Source: Phytophthora quininea (taxonomy: Eukaryota > Oomycota > Peronosporomycetes > Peronosporales > Peronosporaceae). Taken from it: a stretch of 64,000 bases of DNA. Position 1 is the first letter of the stretch. Each line of letters starts with the position of its first letter. A program made the translations under genes and the position numbers. Positions 1 through 11,420 of this stretch are shown here, one piece after another. The DNA is taken from NCBI GenBank assembly GCA_011947345.1, contig JAAVTG010000142.1, forward strand, positions 300,140 through 364,139, in the 5' to 3' direction. The notes under the pieces were generated by a model. The model had not been told where the DNA came from, did no database searches, and saw only the letters and a list, made by a program, of their open reading frames with translations.

Positions 1-611
1 CCCAGTCTTCGAAGCTGGATGTGTTTGAGGAGCGAGTAGAAGATACCATCCGCGAGACCAAGCACGTGCCCCAGAATTTGGCAGCTACGGGATCGATCCA
101 GTACTCGCAGAGCGACATTTCAAAACTCATTGGACGGTTATTCATCGAGGTGCGTGGCCCCCAAAAGATGTAGATCCTGCTTTGAAGTAGAAAATTGTCG
201 GTTGATGCAGAGTTGTTTTCGTGTGCAGCGGAGTGATGTGAACCTCAATTCTGACATGCTGGACGAACCAGACTTCTTCTGGGAAGACGACGAGTACGAG
301 CCGTTGTACAAGAAGGTGATGAAGTATCTGAGTGTGGATAATCGCGTGCAGATTTTGAACACGCGCTTGGACATTCTTCGCGAGCTGTACGTGCTCAATG
401 TTGGCAATGTGTCTAGCATACTCGACCTGAGGTGGTCTTTATTTTGTGCAGGCTTGACGTGCTGAGCCAGCAGCTTGCGCACCAGCATGACACGAAACTG
501 GAGATGATTGTGATTTGGCTCATTGTGGCTGAGGTTGCCGTGCAGGTTGTATGGAATATTCTCATTAAGGACATCCTCGGGTTCTTCCCGCACTCGGACA
601 CGTCAGACTAG
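1..611 (+). CDS. RMND1/Sif2-type DUF155 protein, 3' part
   Basis: C-terminal part of a DUF155 (RMND1/Sif2/Sif3) protein; the gene begins upstream of the window. Family members are mostly mitochondrial inner-membrane proteins needed for organelle translation. Three exons are seen: 1-149, 229-386 and 452-611, with GT-AG introns at 150-228 and 387-451 that join in frame. Recognisable family features are the acidic segment around EPDFFWEDDEYEPLY, the helix LNTRLDILRELLDVLSQQL created by splicing, and a C-terminal transmembrane stretch (IVIWLIVAEVAVQVVW) just before the TAG at 609-611. The reading frame is open throughout. The assignment rests on this C-terminal architecture; which subfamily it belongs to cannot be told without the N-terminus. 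Confidence 0.8.
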
Positions 612-707
612 ATGATATTGTGCTGTTTACTTACTCAACGTGCAGGTGAGTTAGTCGATCGTGCTTTCAGAATACAATTCGTCTAGCCTGTTTCCTCGGA
701 TAAATAA

Positions 708-1830
708 CTATTTCGGCGGCATGCCCAGTGCTCGCATGGGAACTTTGTTGATCTTGCGCCGCACTTGTTGCATTTGTGCGATGACTCGACGCGCACCACG
801 GCTGCGACTGCGCGCACTCATCGAGAGCAATGCGTCTTTATCGTCCCTATCGGATGACATGATCGACGCGTTCGAGTGCTGGCGCTCGAGGCTCTTGCGC
901 GCGAGGTGGTCGCGGGTGAAGCGCTGGATTTGACTCGCTGCAACGTCGCGCTGACGCAGCGCTTCCTGCTCTCGATCGATCTCCTTTTGCCGTCGCGTCT
1001 CCTCAGCTTTATCAATTGCCGCTTGGCATGCTCTCGACTGAGGAAGTTGCGAACGATGTGCTGAATTTTGACGGCAAAGCCGTCCTGCTTCTCTCGCCGT
1101 CGCGCTTCCACGATCTGCTTGGCGAGGCGAACGCGAGCCCGAGCTCGACTGGCCTGTTGGATGCATAGCGCTGCCTCCGTGTCGCGCTGCAGTTTTTCGT
1201 CGGCTATAACTCGCCGTGTAAGATACCCTCGCACAACCGCCTGCATCTGAGTCACCGCCGCGCGCAGCACCTCCATCTCTCGACGTCGCCGTTCGCGCTC
1301 CACCTTGCGCTGCTCCTTCTTCTCTTCCAGCACTTGCTGCAGCTCGGTGTACTTGACGCGCATCTGTCTGGTCCTGGCTGCCATCTTGACCTGCCACTTC
1401 TCGGCGCGTCGGTGACTGTTGTCGAGCGACAGCAGGCTGCTGTCCGTGAAGGTGCCCGCGATGAACTCCTTGGTGAAGCCTGCAGGCCGCGCGTGCTTGG
1501 GGCAGCTCAGCGCCACGTCCTGGAAGTCCAGATAGCGGCCGTAGTCGTAGCCCGTCGTGGTGCGGTACAGCGGGTGGCTGGGCGTCCTTGCCGCCATGTC
1601 CATCGTGCCTAGCAAGCGGATCTCGCGCGCGGCTGGCAGGCCGCCGCCGCACAGTCGGGGAGCGTCACGCGATCGGGCGCGTTGTTACTGCGCTGGATGG
1701 CGGTGCGCGGCGCCAGGCCGTAGCTGTTGAGCGCAAGCATGGACTCGGTCTGCAGCAGCGGAAGGCGAGCTGGGGCAACGAAGCGCATCACAGGGTCGGC
1801 AGCATCAGGACTTGAAGTTGCTGTAGCCAT
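708..1830 (-). CDS. IQ-motif (calmodulin-binding) coiled-coil protein
   Basis: Protein of about 350 residues with several IQ motifs, which in other proteins bind calmodulin or EF-hand light chains. Starts at the ATG of MATATSSPDAADP. A 56-bp intron at 1633-1688 (GTAACA...CCAG) joins the first exon in frame to the segment starting TAREIRLLGTMD. Next come a charged helical stretch (EEKKEQRKVERERRRREME) and IQ-like units beginning MQAVVRGYL, LCIQQASRA, KIQHIVRNF and QIQRFTRDH. The reading frame breaks once near 1008-1012, in the AAA of a lysine codon: upstream and downstream frames each carry good IQ repeats, so one missing base is the simplest explanation. Divergent from the elongation factor gene. 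The function beyond IQ binding is unknown; similar proteins occur in cilia and cytoskeleton, which is only suggestive here. Confidence 0.7.
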
Positions 1831-2306
1831 CTTATCTTATGGCTACAGCGACTTTTTATTGGTTGAAATTTTTACTTCATCTTGGGCTCACAGGCTGATG
1901 GAGCCGCAACGAGCGCCACGAGAGCGCGCTGTGCGGCGAGGCATTCCATGCTGCAGCATCCTGGTGGTGAACGCGAACATGCTTCCTCCAGGAAGAGCAC
2001 TTGCCATCGCCGATGCGAGTGTCAGTCGTCGCGGCTGCGGCATACAAATCCCAAGATAATCGGCGTCTATCTCCCCACAAAACCACTGGCTGGAACGCCC
2101 TCTGCGGCGATTGGCTGAAATCCGTTTCACCCCGCCTCTCGTGGCACCTCCATCCCCAACCGACTCGCCGCCATTCAAAAGATCCGGGATATCCTCACCA
2201 CTCTCCAAGTTTCTTTGAAGAAGGTAGGCTAGCTGCGCGCCCTCGCCTCGTTCCCTCTGTGTTGGCCGGAGGCTCACGCTTTTGTTTGCTTTGCTACAGT
2301 AACACC
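1831..2306. promoter_or_regulatory. Shared divergent promoter region (IQ gene / EF-1alpha) with 5'UTR intron
   Basis: The 476 bp between two divergent genes. It holds ATTGG (CCAAT-box complement) at 1858-1862, close to the IQ-gene start, and another at 2110-2114 on the EF-1alpha side. A probable 5'UTR intron of the EF-1alpha gene lies at 2224-2299 (AAG/GTAGGC...CTACAG), ending 7 bases before the ATG. Leader introns are common in eukaryotic EF-1alpha genes. No transcript data are available here. Confidence 0.55.
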
Positions 2307-3638
2307 ATGGGCAAGGAAAAAGTTCACATCTCGCTGGTCGTGATCGGCCACGTCGACGCCGGCAAGTCGACCACCACGGGCCACTTGATCTACAAGTGCG
2401 GCGGTATCGACAAGCGTACCATCGAGAAGTTCGAGAAGGAGGCCGCCGAGCTGGGCAAGACCTCGTTCAAGTACGCCTGGGTGCTGGACAACCTCAAGGC
2501 CGAGCGTGAGCGCGGTATCACGATCGACATTGCCCTGTGGAAGTTCGAGTCCCCCAAGTACTTCTTCACGGTCATTGACGCCCCTGGCCACCGTGACTTC
2601 ATCAAGAACATGATCACGGGCACGTCGCAGGCCGACTGCGCCATCCTGGTGGTGGCCTCCGGTGTGGGCGAGTTCGAGGCTGGTATCTCCAAGGAGGGCC
2701 AGACCCGCGAGCACGCTCTGCTGGCCTTCACGCTGGGCGTGAAGCAGATGATCGTGGCCATCAACAAGATGGACGACTCGTCGGTCATGTACTCGCAGTC
2801 CCGCTACGAGGAGATCAAGAACGAGGTCACCACGTACCTGAAGAAGGTGGGCTACAAGCCGGCCAAGATCCCGTTCGTGCCCATCTCTGGCTGGGAGGGA
2901 GACAACATGATTGAGCGCTCCACCAACATGCCGTGGTACAAGGGCCCGTTCCTGCTCGAGGCCCTCGACAACCTCAACGCGCCCAAGCGCCCGGTCGACA
3001 AGCCGCTGCGTCTGCCCCTCCAGGATGTGTACAAGATCGGCGGTATCGGCACGGTACCGGTCGGCCGTGTCGAGACGGGTGTGATCAAGCCCGGCATGGT
3101 CGCTACCTTCGGCCCTGTGGGTCTGTCGACGGAAGTCAAGTCCGTTGAGATGCACCACGAGTCTCTGCCTGAGGCTGTGCCCGGCGACAACGTCGGCTTC
3201 AACGTCAAGAACGTGTCGGTCAAGGAGCTGCGTCGTGGCTTCGTCGCTTCGGACTCGAAGAACGACCCCGCCAAGGGCACGCAGGACTTCACCGCCCAGG
3301 TGATTGTGCTGAACCACCCCGGCCAGATCGGCAACGGCTACTCGCCGGTGCTCGACTGCCACACGGCCCACGTTGCCTGCAAGTTCAAAGAGATCACGGA
3401 GAAGATGGACCGTCGTTCGGGCAAGGTGCTCGAGACGGCCCCCAAGTTCGTCAAGACTGGTGACGCCTGCATGGTCATCCTGGAGCCGTCGAAGCCCATG
3501 ACCGTCGAGTCGTTCCAGGAGTACCCGCCCCTGGGCCGTTTCGCCGTGCGTGACATGCGCCAGACCGTGGCCGTCGGTGTCATCAAGTCGGTGACCAAGA
3601 AGGACGCCTCGGCCAAGGGTGCTGCCAAGAAGAAATAA
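2307..3638 (+). CDS. TEF1: Translation elongation factor 1-alpha
   Basis: Complete single-exon EF-1alpha of 443 residues. It is the GTPase that delivers aminoacyl-tRNA to the ribosome A site in the cytosol. The sequence shows the G1 P-loop GHVDAGKST, the G3 DAPGHRDF, the G4 NKMD, the switch I region with [10 protein letters not shown], and the basic lysine-rich C-terminus (KGAAKKK). The start is [12 protein letters not shown] with the context AACACCATGG, directly after the leader intron. The frame also stays open far upstream, but that extension is leader sequence without homology. Codon use is strongly biased to C/G in third position, as expected for a very highly expressed gene. There are no frame breaks. 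Confidence 0.98.
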   Translation: MGKEKVHISLVVIGHVDAGKSTTTGHLIYKCGGIDKRTIEKFEKEAAELGKTSFKYAWVLDNLKAERERGITIDIALWKFESPKYFFTVIDAPGHRDFIKNMITGTSQADCAILVVASGVGEFEAGISKEGQTREHALLAFTLGVKQMIVAINKMDDSSVMYSQSRYEEIKNEVTTYLKKVGYKPAKIPFVPISGWEGDNMIERSTNMPWYKGPFLLEALDNLNAPKRPVDKPLRLPLQDVYKIGGIGTVPVGRVETGVIKPGMVATFGPVGLSTEVKSVEMHHESLPEAVPGDNVGFNVKNVSVKELRRGFVASDSKNDPAKGTQDFTAQVIVLNHPGQIGNGYSPVLDCHTAHVACKFKEITEKMDRRSGKVLETAPKFVKTGDACMVILEPSKPMTVESFQEYPPLGRFAVRDMRQTVAVGVIKSVTKKDASAKGAAKKK

Positions 3639-4073
3639 GTTTAGTTATGCGGTGTGCTACATGCGTAGGTTTTGGCTTCCCTGCGGGAGCTGCTTCACAC
3701 TCATCGATGAACGGAGAGTCCGAGTTGGTTAGGAAGTGGCGCGTTCGTCGTGCGTGACGCTTTGATAATACAATGGAGACGTTTGTCAGCCAGTTTGCTT
3801 CGAGTTGTGCTTGTTTCTGGTGGTGGTGCGTTGATGTGGAGGATAGTGTTTTTTTTTTCTCTCACTTAGCAGGGCATCTCAGAGAGGCGAGGAGAGAGCA
3901 GCGGCAACAACGCGGTGGAATTCAAGCGCACTTGAATCTCTCTTCGATTATGTGTGTTGGCTCGGAAATGATGTTTATGCAGCAAGCAATCAACTTGGTG
4001 TGGCTCCTGGAAAAATAACTGGTCCGCTCACTCTCGCAATTCCCTCGGCAGGATCAAGGCGTCAAGAAACCCC
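3639..4073. other. Intergenic, no gene seen
   Basis: The 3' region of EF-1alpha and upstream region of the next gene. A T-rich pyrimidine run lies around 3848-3866 and there are AT-rich 3'UTR-like sequences. No convincing ORF, RNA gene or repeat is seen. Confidence 0.5.
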
Positions 4074-5413
4074 ATGGGCGTGTCGGCTGAATTCCTCAAG
4101 CGCGTGCAGCAGGGTGAAGAGATCTTCACCAATGTGCCTGGTACCTTTGCCAACGAGTCGTACAAGACGCGGTTGCCGGGTCTCGTTCGCGACGTGGTGG
4201 CCAACAACCGCTCGCGCTTTTCGGAGAAGCAATGCACGAGCTTGCTGAAGCTGGCCGACGACATGATCAACAACGCAGTGATCCCCATGCCGTCCGAGTA
4301 TCCTGAACAGGCCGCCAAGTCCCCCACCAGCGCGCAATGGGAAGAGCTCCTTTCTGGCAACAGATACACTTGGCAGAACTCGCCTTGGTTCATGTGCGAG
4401 CAGTACATGTTCCACCTCGTGCTACTGATGACGGACTACTACACGTCGAGGATTGACCCGTTCCACCCTTCGTACGTTTGGGGATCGTTTTAATGAATGC
4501 AATTGACATGGCCCACTAACGTGTCGCTGGCATTATCAGGAAGGTGGCAGAGCTGAAGGAGGATACTCCCTGGGCGCTCTTGCAGACGGCAGTGGGTCTG
4601 TCGGCTCAAGAGGAGGCGAGTGCACAGAGCCACCACGATCAGCTGAAACGCTTCATGAAGTTATGTCTGTGGGGCAACAAAGCCGACGGGTGCTACAAGG
4701 AGGTCAAGGACACAATCAGCGGCGCCGACGCCTCGCTGGTGTTTGATGACGAACTTCTGCTGGTGGACCACAGCGACAAGGTCATCACGCACCTGGAGCA
4801 CAAGGCCGCCGCCACTGGCGACGCCAAGACGCTCCACGTGCAGTACATCAATGACAACAGCGGCACCGAGTTGCTGCTGGACCTGGCGCTGGTGGACCAC
4901 TTGCTCGCGCACAACTGGTGCGGCAAGGTGACCCTGAACGTCAAGGTGGAGCCCATGTACGTGTCGGACGCAACGGAGGCTGACGTCCACGATCACATTG
5001 CCGAGATGCAGCGCTCGACGCGAACCGCAGAGGTGCAGGCGTTGGGGAAGCGTTTGGCCGAGTACGTGAGCAAGAAGCAGCTCGTGGTGCTGTCCGACAT
5101 CTTCTGGAACCGGTACACGTACTACTGGGAGATGCCGGCGGAGCTGCAGACTCGCTTGGCGACCGAGGCGACGCTGGTGATCATCAAGGGCGACCTGAAC
5201 TACCGTCGTCTGCTGGGAGACCGTCTGTGGCCGCCGTCGACCCCCGTGGAGGAGGCGGTGCCGTACTTCCCGACTGCGTTCGTGTCGTTCCGCACGCTCA
5301 AGTCGAACCCTGTGGTGGGCATCCCGGCGGACGTTGTGGACAAGCTGGAGAAGGAGGACCCTAAGTGGCGGTACAACGGCAAGCGCGGCACGATCCAGAG
5401 CGTTCTGGTGTAA
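4074..5413 (+). CDS. DUF89 / ARMT1-like damage-control phosphatase, copy 1
   Basis: Protein of 423 residues of the DUF89 family, metal-dependent phosphatases that remove damaged sugar phosphates; human ARMT1 was also reported as a glutamate carboxyl methyltransferase. Two exons, 4074-4471 and 4540-5413, are separated by a 68-bp GT-AG intron and join in frame (HPS-KVAEL). Features: an N-terminal helical cap (MGVSAEFLKRV...), the metal-site segment NDNSGTELLLDLALVDHLL around residue 250, and the motif KGDLNYRRLLGDR near residue 345 that marks the active site. The frame is fully open. It is followed directly by a second copy on the same strand, so a tandem duplication. Substrate cannot be told from sequence. 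Confidence 0.9.
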
Positions 5414-5629
5414 GGATGCACTTTGGTATCACGAGGACATGCCTGCCACTGAAGATTATGAATGTTGAGTCGTGGCGCTAGAAGATGTTGATGTGGATCC
5501 GCCTCACCTAATTCAATGACATGCATGGCATGACCCTACAGAAATGCGCGGGCCAGCTTGGGCTCACAATCGCATCTACGTCGCGCCCGATCAGTCCAAA
5601 GACCTTTGTATCTTCGACCTCTATCCGCC

Positions 5630-6981
5630 ATGGGCGTCTCGACTGAATTCCTCGAGCGTGTGCATCACGAAGGAGAGGTTTTCGCCAACCAGCCCGGGGA
5701 TTTTGCCTACATCACGTGCGTAGAGCGGATGCCGAATGTCTTGCGCGAGTGCGTGGCTAGCAACAGCGACAACTTCTCACTGGAGCAGAGCAGGCGAATC
5801 CTGCAGCTGGCGGACGACTTGGTGGCCAATACCGAGGTTCCTTTGCCGTCGCAGTACCCCGAACAATCGGCCAAGTCTCCTTCGAGTGCGCACTGGGAGG
5901 AGCTTCTAGCTGGGAAGAACTACACGTGGCAGGATGCGCCGTGGTTCATGGTGGAGCAGTATATATTCCACTTGCTGCTGCTCATGACCGACTACTACAC
6001 CACGGAACTCGACCCCTTCCGTCCATCGTACGATAGTTGACTAATGCTGTGAAAATGGGGAAGCCTAACGTTTACTTCATTGACACTACAGGAAGGCGGC
6101 TGAGCTGCAGCAGGACTCTGGCTGGAAGCTACTGCAGACGGCTGTGACTCTCATTGCGCAGCAGGAAGGAAGCCCACTGGCCCATCACGACCAGCTCAAA
6201 CGCTTCATGAAGCTCTGCCTGTGGGGCAACAAGGCGGACGGCTCGAACAAAAGGTCATGGATACGATGAAGGTGGCGGACACGTCGCTCGTGTTCGACGA
6301 CGAGCTGTTGTTGGTAGACGACAGCGACAAGGTCATCTCGTACCTCGAGCAGAAAGCTCGTGAAGCGGGTGGTGCCAAACATTTGCGCGTGGAGTTCGTC
6401 TCCGACAACGTTGGGACCGAGTTGCTACTGGATCTGGCCATGGCCGACTACTTGTTGACCCACGACTGGTGCGGCAAGGTGACGTTCAACGTCAAGGCCG
6501 AGCCGATCTACGTGTCAGACGTGATGATCGCCGACGTACACGAGCACACAGCAGAGATGCAGCGAGAAGCACGCACCTCCGAGATCCAGACGCTAGGCAA
6601 GCGGCTCGAAGAACACGTTCGCTCCGCCCAACTGGCGGTTCAGGCCGACACGTACTGGAACGAGTACACCTTCTACTGGGAGATCCCAGAGGAGATGCAG
6701 ACTCGTCTGGCCAAGGAGGCGACGCTGGTGATCCTGAAGGGAGACCTGAACTACCGTCGACTAATTGGCGACAGGACCTGGGAGCCGTCCACTCCGGTGG
6801 AAGTGGTCATGCCCTACTTCCCCACTGCGTTCGTGGCCTTCCGCATCTTGAAGTCGGGTCTGGTCGTTGGCATCCCCAAGGAGACTGTGGAGCGACTGGG
6901 CAAGGAAGATCCGACTGGAGATACAACGGCAACAGAGGCACAATCCAGGGCGTACTCAACGCACAGCCGTCTTCCTCGTAG
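5630..6981 (+). CDS. DUF89 / ARMT1-like damage-control phosphatase, copy 2 (frame broken)
   Basis: Tandem paralogue of the upstream gene with the same exon layout: exon 1 ends at 6027 and a 64-bp intron covers 6028-6091 at the same position in the protein. The start MGVSTEFLERV matches copy 1. The metal-site segment (SDNVGTELLLDLAMADYLL) and the motif KGDLNYRRLIGDR are present. Two single-base losses break the frame: near 6243-6250 (KADGS / QKVMDT) and near 6910-6915 (EDP / WRYNG). After both are allowed for, the protein runs to the TAG at 6979-6981, with a short tail (NAQPSSS) beyond copy 1. Either the assembly lost two bases or this copy is a young pseudogene. Confidence 0.75.
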
Positions 6982-7094
6982 CGTAAGACGTTCAATGCAA
7001 CAAGCGCAAGTTGAAGTGTGTATCCATCGACCCAAATCGTTGTATCCATCGCATTTTACCCATTCATGTACTCAATTTCTTATTTCACAAGCCC

Positions 7095-8844
7095 ATGGTA
7101 TTCGAGGTGGCGGAGGAGCCGCTGCCGCCCGAGTGGGAGGTGGCCATGTCCCGCTCCAAGAACATGCCGTACTACTACAACGCGCAGACCAAGAAGGTAT
7201 ACTGGGTGGACGACGACCTGCCGCGCGGTTGGTCCCACCAGTTCGACGAGAAGGGCCGGCGCTTCTACTTCCACGTCAAGGACAAGCAGCGCACCATTTC
7301 TTACGACAAGCCGGTGCTCAAGCAGCAGGCAGAGGCCGAGACAGCGTCCCCGAGCCACTGCCAGTGCCAGCTCCGTCCTACGACGACCAGGAGGAAGGAA
7401 CGTCCGCCATGAGGAGACTCTCCGTGGACTCGCTGGCGTCCCCGCCTCTGGCCAACCCCACGACTCGTGAGGAAGAAGTCCAACTCGCTCATGGACCTGC
7501 TTAGTCCGGGACCACCTGCTCTAGCTGCAGAAGACCGGGGCCAAGGTGTGTGTGAACTGTGCAATTGGATTCTTCTTGGAGGTTGGTGGTAATGAGTTTT
7601 TTTGTTTTGCAGACGAGGAATCTCCACGAGCGCCAACGCTGTCAAACACTCCGAAGAGCTCGTCGACGATGCAAATTTCCAACCTGGTGTCGTCTCCGCA
7701 CTACGCACAAGACAGGATCAGTAGCAGCAAACGGCCGTATGACGCCATCTCGAAGGACGCTGAAGATGAAAGTCGGGAACATGATCCTGATGCTGCCGCT
7801 GCGTTTTACAACCAGCTGCAACGACGCGCACAAAGTGATCGAGCCGACAGTCTGCTGTTTCATATGCGCGCGTTGAATAACTGGGTCAAGTCGATCTTGA
7901 TTAACGAATACTCGAACCGCGAAGGAGACCGAGTGCTGGACTTGGCATGCGGCAAAGGTGGCGACCTCAGGAAGTGGACAATGCGCAACCTCTCGCTGTA
8001 TGTGGGTGTGGACATTGCGCAGAAATCGCTCGAGGATGCTGTAGAGCGGTTCATGTCTGCCGCTCGGGGAGGAAGAGGCGCCGACAACCGAAACAAGACG
8101 GAGGTGCAGTTTATTCAAGGGGATTTGGGCGTGGTAGACCTACTTCGTGACGAAATGCATTGCTGGAACGAGCATGACGGCTGGCGCGATGCTGTACCCC
8201 TCCCCAACTCAGCCATTGGCAGCTTCAACGTTGTTTCGGTGCAGTTCTCGTTCCATTACATGTTTGGAGACGCCGACCGAGCAAACCGCTTTTTCGCTAC
8301 AGTGCACGAGTTGCTCGCAGATGGAGGAGTGATGATCGCCACGACGGTGGACCCGAACAAACTGGTGATGAAGTACTACCAGGGTCTGCGACCACCCGAG
8401 AAGGAGAGGGAAGACCAGGAAGCCAACAAACCCGATGTGAGCATTGTGGATGAGAAGAAGCGCGAGGTCTGCTGTATCCGTTTTGACGCTGCCACGCGCG
8501 CCCAGTTGTCAGGACCAGACGCCGACTCTGAAGGATCGTTTGGACTTCGCTACAACTTTACGCTTCGTGACCGCGTCGAGGAGAATGAACAAGGTGGACA
8601 GGCTGTGGACTTGCCAGAGTATCTTGTGCCTGACGATTTGTTGGCCAAGTTGCTGCGGGAGCACGGATTTGAGCTATTGCTGAAGCAGAACTTTCACCGA
8701 TTCATCACTCAACGCAAGGACCACGACCGGAATCGCAGCTTGCTCGAAAAGATGCATGTCATGAATATCCGCGGCTCCATCTCGGACGCCGAGTGGGAGA
8801 TCGCAGGTCTGTACCAAGTGCTCGCGTTTAAGAAGTCGTATTAG
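7095..8844 (+). CDS. mRNA cap guanine-N7 methyltransferase with N-terminal WW domains
   Basis: Methylates the guanosine cap of nuclear pre-mRNA at N7 using S-adenosylmethionine. The catalytic part (exon 2, 7613-8844) shows the SAM motif VLDLACGKGGDLRKW, the DIAQKSLEDA helix, the cap-enzyme signature VSVQFSFHYMFG and the C-terminal GLYQVLAFKK. Upstream of the 67-bp intron (7546-7612) lie two WW-like modules: LPPEWE...PYYYNAQTKKVYW and LPRGWS...RFYFHVKDKQRTISY. They are followed by a Ser/Pro-rich linker with RRLSVDS. The linker changes frame twice, near 7340 (one base lost) and near 7470 (one base gained), so the link between WW part and enzyme depends on these being errors. The start is the first ATG after the preceding gene. 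If the frame changes are real, the WW part would be a separate short protein. Confidence 0.8.
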
Positions 8845-9088
8845 CGGTGATTGATGAGGCACTTGTTGCCGTCTAGAAAACAAGCAGCGTATTGAAAGCA
8901 GCTTTTCATCTCATTATCTACAGGACGACAACCACATCGATCCAGCTCTGGACATCGCCCCCGCCGACTCCCCCACGCCTCGAGTAGAAGCAATCGATCT
9001 CCATCGGCCGAGTAACGTTACTATCAGCATACTACAAGTCGCGAACGCTCGACACCCCGCGTAATTGTGGCAAGATCAATGGCGCTGC

Positions 9089-9960
9089 TTGGCTGAGCTC
9101 GATGACAATGTCAACGACGCTGCAATCCCGCTGCCCTTTCAGTTCCTTGAGCAGCCCTCTCTACACATAATGTGCTGTGTTCCAGCGAGCTCAACATGTT
9201 TCAGCTGCTGCTGATGATGAAGGACTACTACACCACTGATATCGACCAGTTCCGTCCCACGTACGTTGTCGCTGAGTGCCGCACTGCCAGAGGATCTGCT
9301 GGCCGACCTGTGGCCTCCGGAGGTGGTGGGGTCCGAGTCAAGTCGGGAGGACGTGTGCCGGTTCCAGAAGATGTCAGGACAGATCATCAACTGACGGATT
9401 CGAGCACTGCATCTCGGCAATATGCTCGTGGAAATCTGGACCGATCGCTTCTGACACGAACATGGTTCGCTCCGTGTCCACGTTCAGAATCACCTTGCCG
9501 CACCAGTTGTGCGTCGCTGTTATCGTTGATAAACTGCAGGATCACCCAGCTGCAGTCCCGTTCGTCTCCACGGCCTTATTTCTCTCGTCAACAAGCAGTC
9601 GATCGTTGTTGAAGACCAGCAGCGATCACAGTTTCTCCGTCATGTCCTTGTTGCAGCTGTCTGCTTGATTGCCTTCATTCATGTCGTGGCGATTTTGGGA
9701 ACCACCGCAGAGATCCCCACAGCTGTCTCCACACTCCAGCCCAGCAACCGATGACCACCAGCGTCGCCTCATTCACTAAGCGAATCCGCACCTGGACTGG
9801 CACCTCGCGCAAGGACGATGTCCCGAGTGGTGCAGTCAGCGGCAATAGCGCCGTCATTCAGAGTGCGCAACACCAGATTGTATGCTCCAGCCTGCTGGTA
9901 GGGCAAGACGAGCACCATCCGGTTCTCGGCCTTCCGCATGAAGTGCATGGCACGTAGCGT
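9089..9960. pseudogene. Scrambled third DUF89/ARMT1 copy
   Basis: Remains of a third ARMT1-like gene, split and inverted. On the + strand, 9089-9265 encodes pieces similar to the N-terminal cap of copies 1 and 2 (AIPLPFQFLEQP; MFQLLLMMKDYYTTDIDQFRP). On the - strand, about 9370-9660 encodes pieces of the middle (FINDNS, HNWCGKV, HEHIAEMQ, a LSDIFWNR-like stretch) in changing frames. About 9670-9960, also - strand, holds RIRLVNEATLVVI and a segment resembling the AFVSFRTLKS region. The order of the inverted pieces does not match the gene. No long frame survives. Stops, frame changes and inversion make this a pseudogene regardless of sequencing quality. Confidence 0.65.
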
Positions 9961-11420
9961 TACCTGGACATTGCTTGCATTGCTTGCACGGACGCACTGG
10001 GGTTGGTAACGTGTGTGGTCCTAGGCGAAAGGCGAATTGTCGAATGAATCAAGCAGGCGGGCTGGATATTCTCACGTAGCGATGGTATTCTAGCCAACTT
10101 GTGTGCGCCGCATGGACAGCGTCGGTGGTAATTCCCCAGGGGCTTCACTGTGTCGTCCGTCGACAAGTCCGGCGTTGCCCGGAGGCTGCGGCTGCGCGAC
10201 TTGCGCTCTATCGGCGGCATAAAGCCCGCCGCTGCTTCCCAAAGGACAGGCCTTCAACGCTGCAACAGTAACGACAACGCACTGTGAGTCGCCTCGTCAC
10301 GGGCTCCCCTCGCCATGGAATTGCTGAAGCGACAGTGAGCCAGGACCTTCCTCCCAAACCACAGCAGCGTGCTCGACGCCAGTTTGCTGACCGAGTCGAG
10401 GGCGTCTCGAGACAGGATCTCCTTCGGGCGCAGGCCACGACTCAGATGACGCCGCCTCCCTCGCCATCACGCTGGAGCAAACACGGATTTTGCAAATCCT
10501 GCAGGCCCGAGCTTCTTGCCGGAGCTTGCCTCGCCTTGCCACCACCTCCCGCCCGCCCGCCGTCCTCGGTTCAGCCTCCAGCGGCGCGAACGACGGGCAG
10601 CGATGGTGATCGCCGACGAAAGCTCGGGCGCAAACGATGACTCCATGGTTGCTGATGACGCCGAATTTTTTGGATAACCCTACCCTGAACAGAAAAACGG
10701 TTTGTTGTACTTGATGTTGTATACTATCGCTTTGCGGTGCCGCACCGGCTGATTATACGCCACGCTGCGCCGCTCAAAGCGCACCTTCCAGAGCAAAGGT
10801 GTCGCAGCAGCTTCGACGGGCTCGGCTCTAGCTGCTTCATGTGGCGCTCGCTCGCCGCCTGCCTGCCTTCGCTGTTCGTGCTGAGCTCTTCTTCCTTGTC
10901 CGCTTCACCATGCTCCAGAGGGGTCTCTGCTCTGGCAGCCGTGGTGCTTCCACCTGTTTGACACCCGCCAGACCCCCTACAAGAGAGCGGGACCACACAG
11001 CGCGGCGCCACGTCAGGAGCCGTCTGGTCGACGCCTCGGCCGACGTCGGCGTAAGCCCCAGCGCGACGCTCGTCCTCCTCGCTGCGGCCTGGACGTGGAC
11101 GTTGCCGAGACGCACGCTCAAGTCGGAGCTGAAGCGCAGTCTGACTCGCCACCTACCAGTGGTGGGACGGCCGTGGGTAATCACGATCGACCAGAGCATA
11201 CAACAATCAAGTCAAGCATACAAACGCCAAGTGCGCCCGCCCCCGGCGTAAACGTCCGTTTTTCCGCCTCACTCGCGCTTTTTCAACCCAGGCCGCAGAC
11301 GCTCAGGTGCTGCCAGTCAGACAGCAGAAGTCGCACACGCACAGGTTCTTACTCTCCTCTGTCGTAGGCAGCACGCCCCCAGCTCCTCGCACAGCAGCAA
11401 CAGACTCTGCCCCGCACGCC
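9961..11420. other. Long gene-poor stretch
   Basis: About 1.46 kb without a gene I can support. It is GC-rich with overlapping open frames on both strands that show no recognisable domains. The last part is probably promoter and leader of the downstream C2-domain gene. Confidence 0.4.

Noticed and set aside
2001..2306. In-frame extension of EF-1alpha to a 545-residue protein
   Set aside because: The extra part covers the leader and its intron, has no homology, and EF-1alpha universally begins MGKEK.
2274..3371. 365-codon antisense frame over EF-1alpha
   Set aside because: Mirror of strong GC3 codon bias in the sense gene; no domain, and the sense protein is unquestionable.
6221..7504. 427-codon frame joining ARMT1 copy 2 to the WW region
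   Set aside because: It carries ARMT1 only to about 6910 and then runs in the wrong frame of both genes; an artefact of the frame breaks.
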